Assembly (NCBI GenBank): GCA_031270425.1
Contig: JAISXQ010000132.1
Span: forward strand, 1 to 9,018
Reading direction: 5' to 3'
Source of the DNA: Prevotellaceae bacterium
GTDB lineage: Bacteria > Bacteroidota > Bacteroidia > Bacteroidales > Paludibacteraceae
DNA: 9,018 nucleotides
Positions 6,849 through 9,018 of this stretch are shown in pieces. The translations under genes were made by a program, and so were the position numbers. Position 1 is the stretch's first letter; each line of letters starts with the position of its first letter. The notes under the pieces are model-generated. The model saw only the letters and a program-made list of their open reading frames with translations. It was not told where the DNA came from and did not search any database.

Positions 6849-6911
6849 TTAGGAAAAAATTTCTTTTGGAGAATAGAAATTTAGTTTGGCTCTTGGTCTG
6901 TTGTTAATTTT
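6849..6911 (-). pseudogene. Remnant of an IS30-type transposase C-terminus
   Basis: Read on the - strand this stretch encodes KINNRPRAKLNFYSPKEIFS followed by TAA. The pattern (I/L)NxRPRxxLxFxxPxExF before the stop is the ending of IS30-family transposases, including those common in Bacteroidetes. The same frame stays open upstream only to about 6984 and reads RKERKQH then unrelated residues, with no DDE catalytic domain, so only about 20-27 codons survive. The upstream break falls close to a REP-like repeat. The terminal inverted repeat of such an element would be expected just beyond the stop, at about 6800-6848, but I cannot define it. This is recognition by motif only; a chance resemblance is possible but unlikely given the density of matches and the correctly placed stop. 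Confidence 0.5.
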
Positions 6912-6933
6912 ATGTTGTTTCCGTTCTTTTCGT

Positions 6934-6956
6934 ATTTGTCCTGAGCCTGCTCGAAG
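6934..6956. repeat. REP-like repeat fragment (TGTCCTGAGCCTGCTCGAAG core)
   Basis: The core CCTGAGCCTGCTCGAAG closely resembles the CCTGAGCTTGTCGAAGG type of short dispersed repeat that I have seen in many bacterial intergenic regions, including Bacteroidetes. It contains a GAGC-CT-GCTC inverted repeat. It marks the boundary where similarity to the IS30 ending stops. A genome-wide copy count is needed; from one window this remains a resemblance. Confidence 0.35.
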
Positions 6957-7152
6957 CTGTATCTGCCTTTCAATCCGGAATTACGTTCAACTCCTTGTTT
7001 ACCAACGGATTGTCTTTTCCGATTGCCTGTACAATCATGCTTTGGCTACCTTGCTGCCTGTGCATGGCAAAAATTATATACCTTATGTTTCGTGGATACA
7101 TTACTTTTTAGACAGCCCCGCGCATAATTATGTATATTCCGTTGCAAATATT

Positions 7153-7160
7153 TACCTTTG
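7153..7160 (+). promoter_or_regulatory. Bacteroidetes-type -7 box (TACCTTTG) for mnmG
   Basis: TACCTTTG is an exact match to TAnnTTTG. It lies 23 bases before the mnmG ATG, so the mRNA would start near 7165 with a leader of about 19 bases. That leader includes AAAGGA (7168-7173), a modest Shine-Dalgarno-like sequence about 10 bases before the ATG. A good -33 TTG at 19-21 bases upstream is not evident (TTATG at about 7128-7132 is the nearest). Confidence 0.65.
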
Positions 7161-7183
7161 TAGCTCGAAAGGAAAAACGGTTT

Positions 7184-9018
7184 ATGGATTTTAAATACGA
7201 CGTCATTGTTGTCGGCGCGGGACATGCCGGGTTGGAAGCGGCTTGCGCGGCGGCGAATATGGGTTCGCGGACGCTGCTCATCACGATGGACATGAATAAA
7301 ATCGGGCAGATGAGTTGTAATCCGGCTGTCGGCGGCATTGCCAAAGGGCAGATTGTGCGCGAAATCGACGCGCTTGGCGGGCAAATGGGAATCATTACCG
7401 ACCGCAGCGCCATACAATTCCGCATGCTCAACCGCTCGAAAGGTCCTGCCATGTGGAGTCCGCGCTCGCAAAGCGACCGTCATCAGTTTATTCAGCAATG
7501 GATACAGACCCTTGCCAACACGCCGAATTTATTTATTTGGCAGGATACCGTTACCGGACTTTTGATTGAAAACGGCGAAATCACCGGGTTAAAATCGGCG
7601 CTTGGCATTGAATTCCGGGCAAAAGCCGTAGCGCTTACCGCCGGCACTTTTCTGGGCGGATTGATGCACTTCGGGAAAACGCAAGTAGCGGGCGGACGTA
7701 TTTCAGAGCCGGCTTCTTTCGGTATTACCGGACAGTTGAAATCGCTGGGTTTTGCCGCGGGACGGATGAAAACGGGAACTCCCGCCCGCATCGACGGACG
7801 TTCGATAGATTTTTCAAAAACCGTCGAGCAGTCCGGCGATAACGATTTCCATAAATTTTCGTTCCTCGAAAATGTGCGGCGCGACTTGAAACAGATGAGT
7901 TGCTGGATAACCAGCACCAACGAAGCGACGCACGAAGAACTTCGTAAAGGCTTGGCGGATTCTCCCCTTTACAACGGGCAAATTCGGAGCATTGGTCCCC
8001 GCTATTGCCCGAGCATCGAAACAAAAATCGTTACTTTTGCCGACAAAACATCGCATCAGCTTTTTCTGGAACCCGAAGGCGTAGATTCACAGGAATATTA
8101 TGTGAACGGATTTTCTTCCTCTCTCCCCATTCATATCCAGATTGCGGCGTTGAAAACGGTTTCCGGTTTGGAAAATGTGCAGCTATACCGACCGGGTTAT
8201 GCTATCGAATACGATTTTTTCGACCCCACGCAATTAAAACATACGCTCGAAACAAAGCGGATAAAAAACCTGTTTTTTGCCGGACAGATAAACGGAACTA
8301 CCGGATACGAAGAAGCCGGAGGGCAAGGCTTGGTTGCGGGAATCAACGCGCACATCAACTGCCACGGAGGCGCGGAATTTACCTTGCGGCGCGACGAGGC
8401 TTACATTGGCGTTCTTATCGACGATTTGGTAACAAAAGGCGTGGACGAGCCTTACCGCATGTTTACTTCCCGCGCCGAGTATCGCTTGCTTCTCCGTCAG
8501 GATGATGCGGATATGCGGCTTACCGGAAAGGGAACTCTTTTAGGTTTGGCAACAAAGGAAAGGGTTGCACAATTGCAAACAAAAAAGGAAAATCAAGCGC
8601 AATTAATTTCTTTTTTGGAAAACTTTCCGGTAAAACCGAAGGAAATAAATTCTTTTTTAGCAACGCATAATTCGTCGGAATTGCGGCACGGTTGCAAACT
8701 TTCGGACTTGGTTCTTCGCCCACAGTTTGGGATAATGGAACTGGCTGACGCTGTTCCTGCGTTGAAAGAAGCGATAGAAAAAATCGAGTCGAGAAAAGAA
8801 GAAACAGTCGAGTCCGCCGAAACGCTGTTAAAATATTCGGGCTATATCGAGCGCGAAAAGCTGATTGCCGACAAGTTGCAGCGGCTGGAAAATATCCCGC
8901 TTCGCGGACGTGTTGACTATAACACGGTAAAATCGCTTTCGACCGAAGCGCGGCAAAAACTGCTTAAAATCGACCCCGAAACCATCGGGCAGGCAAGCCG
9001 CATTCCGGGTATTTCGCC
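7184..9018 (+). CDS. mnmG: tRNA uridine-5-carboxymethylaminomethyl synthesis enzyme MnmG (GidA), 3' truncated by window edge
   Basis: The frame is open from ATG at 7184 to the window end (611 codons visible; the family is about 620-630 aa, so only the last residues are missing). MnmG, with MnmE, uses FAD, a reduced cofactor and methylene-tetrahydrofolate to build the (c)mnm5 group on U34 of tRNAs reading split codon boxes; it acts in the cytoplasm. Seen: FAD-binding GAGHAG at 11-16, MSCNPAVGGIAKGQ with C45, KTGTPARIDGR (196-206), the first family signature GPRYCPSIETK (271-281) with C275, and the second signature AGQINGTTGYEEAGGQGL (366-383). RMFTSRAEYRLLLRQDDADMRLT (425-447) and GQASRIPGIS near the end are also characteristic. 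The C-terminal stretch around 450-510 is more AT-rich and variable, as expected for that linker. It is transcribed divergently from oadG behind its own promoter box. Confidence 0.97.
   Translation, partial: MDFKYDVIVVGAGHAGLEAACAAANMGSRTLLITMDMNKIGQMSCNPAVGGIAKGQIVREIDALGGQMGIITDRSAIQFRMLNRSKGPAMWSPRSQSDRHQFIQQWIQTLANTPNLFIWQDTVTGLLIENGEITGLKSALGIEFRAKAVALTAGTFLGGLMHFGKTQVAGGRISEPASFGITGQLKSLGFAAGRMKTGTPARIDGRSIDFSKTVEQSGDNDFHKFSFLENVRRDLKQMSCWITSTNEATHEELRKGLADSPLYNGQIRSIGPRYCPSIETKIVTFADKTSHQLFLEPEGVDSQEYYVNGFSSSLPIHIQIAALKTVSGLENVQLYRPGYAIEYDFFDPTQLKHTLETKRIKNLFFAGQINGTTGYEEAGGQGLVAGINAHINCHGGAEFTLRRDEAYIGVLIDDLVTKGVDEPYRMFTSRAEYRLLLRQDDADMRLTGKGTLLGLATKERVAQLQTKKENQAQLISFLENFPVKPKEINSFLATHNSSELRHGCKLSDLVLRPQFGIMELADAVPALKEAIEKIESRKEETVESAETLLKYSGYIEREKLIADKLQRLENIPLRGRVDYNTVKSLSTEARQKLLKIDPETIGQASRIPGIS

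Larger units (their letters stand above)
6707..7183. other. 477-bp divergent intergenic region between oadG and mnmG
   Basis: I see no intact gene. From left to right it holds the very AT-rich oadG leader with a 10-base A-run (6780-6789), an IS30-like C-terminal remnant (6849-6911, - strand), a REP-like fragment (about 6934-6956), two overlapping open frames on the - strand of uncertain meaning (6970-7101 and 6881-7045), and the mnmG promoter box (7153-7160). A 102-codon + strand frame at 6886-7194 overlaps these and the mnmG start and has no recognisable character. The mixture suggests an eroded insertion scar rather than a regulatory region under selection throughout. Confidence 0.6.

Noticed and set aside
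6886..7194. 102-codon + strand frame upstream of mnmG
   Set aside because: It runs antisense through the IS30-like remnant, covers the mnmG promoter box and overlaps the mnmG start; its composition looks random (many Cys, Tyr, Ser).
7046..7920. - strand frames of 114-150 codons opposite mnmG
   Set aside because: They are antisense to the conserved FAD-binding part of mnmG and have no recognisable domains.
8005..8505. 166-codon + strand frame inside mnmG
   Set aside because: It is an out-of-frame shadow of mnmG, Arg-rich and without family character, while the mnmG frame is continuous and conserved across it.
8521..8720. AT-rich stretch within mnmG as a sign of recombination
   Set aside because: The frame is intact and this falls in the poorly conserved C-terminal linker of MnmG, where relaxed constraint explains the composition.

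Overview
The window looks like chromosomal DNA from a Bacteroidales/Bacteroidetes bacterium. Three things suggest this. Several genes have clear Bacteroidetes-type -7 promoter boxes (TAnnTTTG) and hardly any Shine-Dalgarno sequence. The gene set (CtpA-like S41 peptidase, PnuC, NhaA, OadG/OadB with Bacteroidales-style sequence features, MnmG) fits that group. The intergenic regions carry short AT-rich and palindromic repeats. I cannot name a species. No phage, CRISPR array, tRNA or rRNA was seen.

Left part, + strand (1-4068): the 3' end of a DedA-family membrane protein gene (5' end outside the window), then 35 bp later a periplasmic S41 peptidase with a PDZ domain. An 88-bp gap made of imperfect repeats plus a perfect 18-bp palindrome leads into a pnuC vitamin/nucleoside transporter gene that seems to start at TTG inside the last repeat unit. 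Next is nhaA, a Na+/H+ antiporter, with its own promoter box so close to the ATG that its mRNA would be almost leaderless.

Middle, - strand (4135-6706): an apparent operon oadG-oadB (membrane subunits of a Na+-translocating decarboxylase, 7 bp apart), followed after a 108-bp hairpin-rich spacer by a class I SAM-dependent methyltransferase. It converges on nhaA at a 66-bp gap. No carboxyltransferase or biotin-carrier gene accompanies oadG-oadB here, so the catalytic part of the pump must be encoded elsewhere.

Right part: a 477-bp divergent intergenic region (6707-7183) holds the oadG promoter region, a short remnant resembling the C-terminus of an IS30-type transposase, a REP-like repeat fragment, other small unexplained open frames and the mnmG promoter. 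mnmG (tRNA wobble-uridine modification) then runs off the right edge, missing only about its last 10-20 residues.

Functionally, NhaA and the OadGB pump both couple to the sodium gradient, in opposite roles: OadB can build the gradient from decarboxylation, and NhaA exchanges Na+ for H+. They are convergent, not co-transcribed. This is mainly a housekeeping region; the points worth a second look lie in the intergenic DNA and in the reduced decarboxylase gene set. I did not find a convincing novel multi-gene system.
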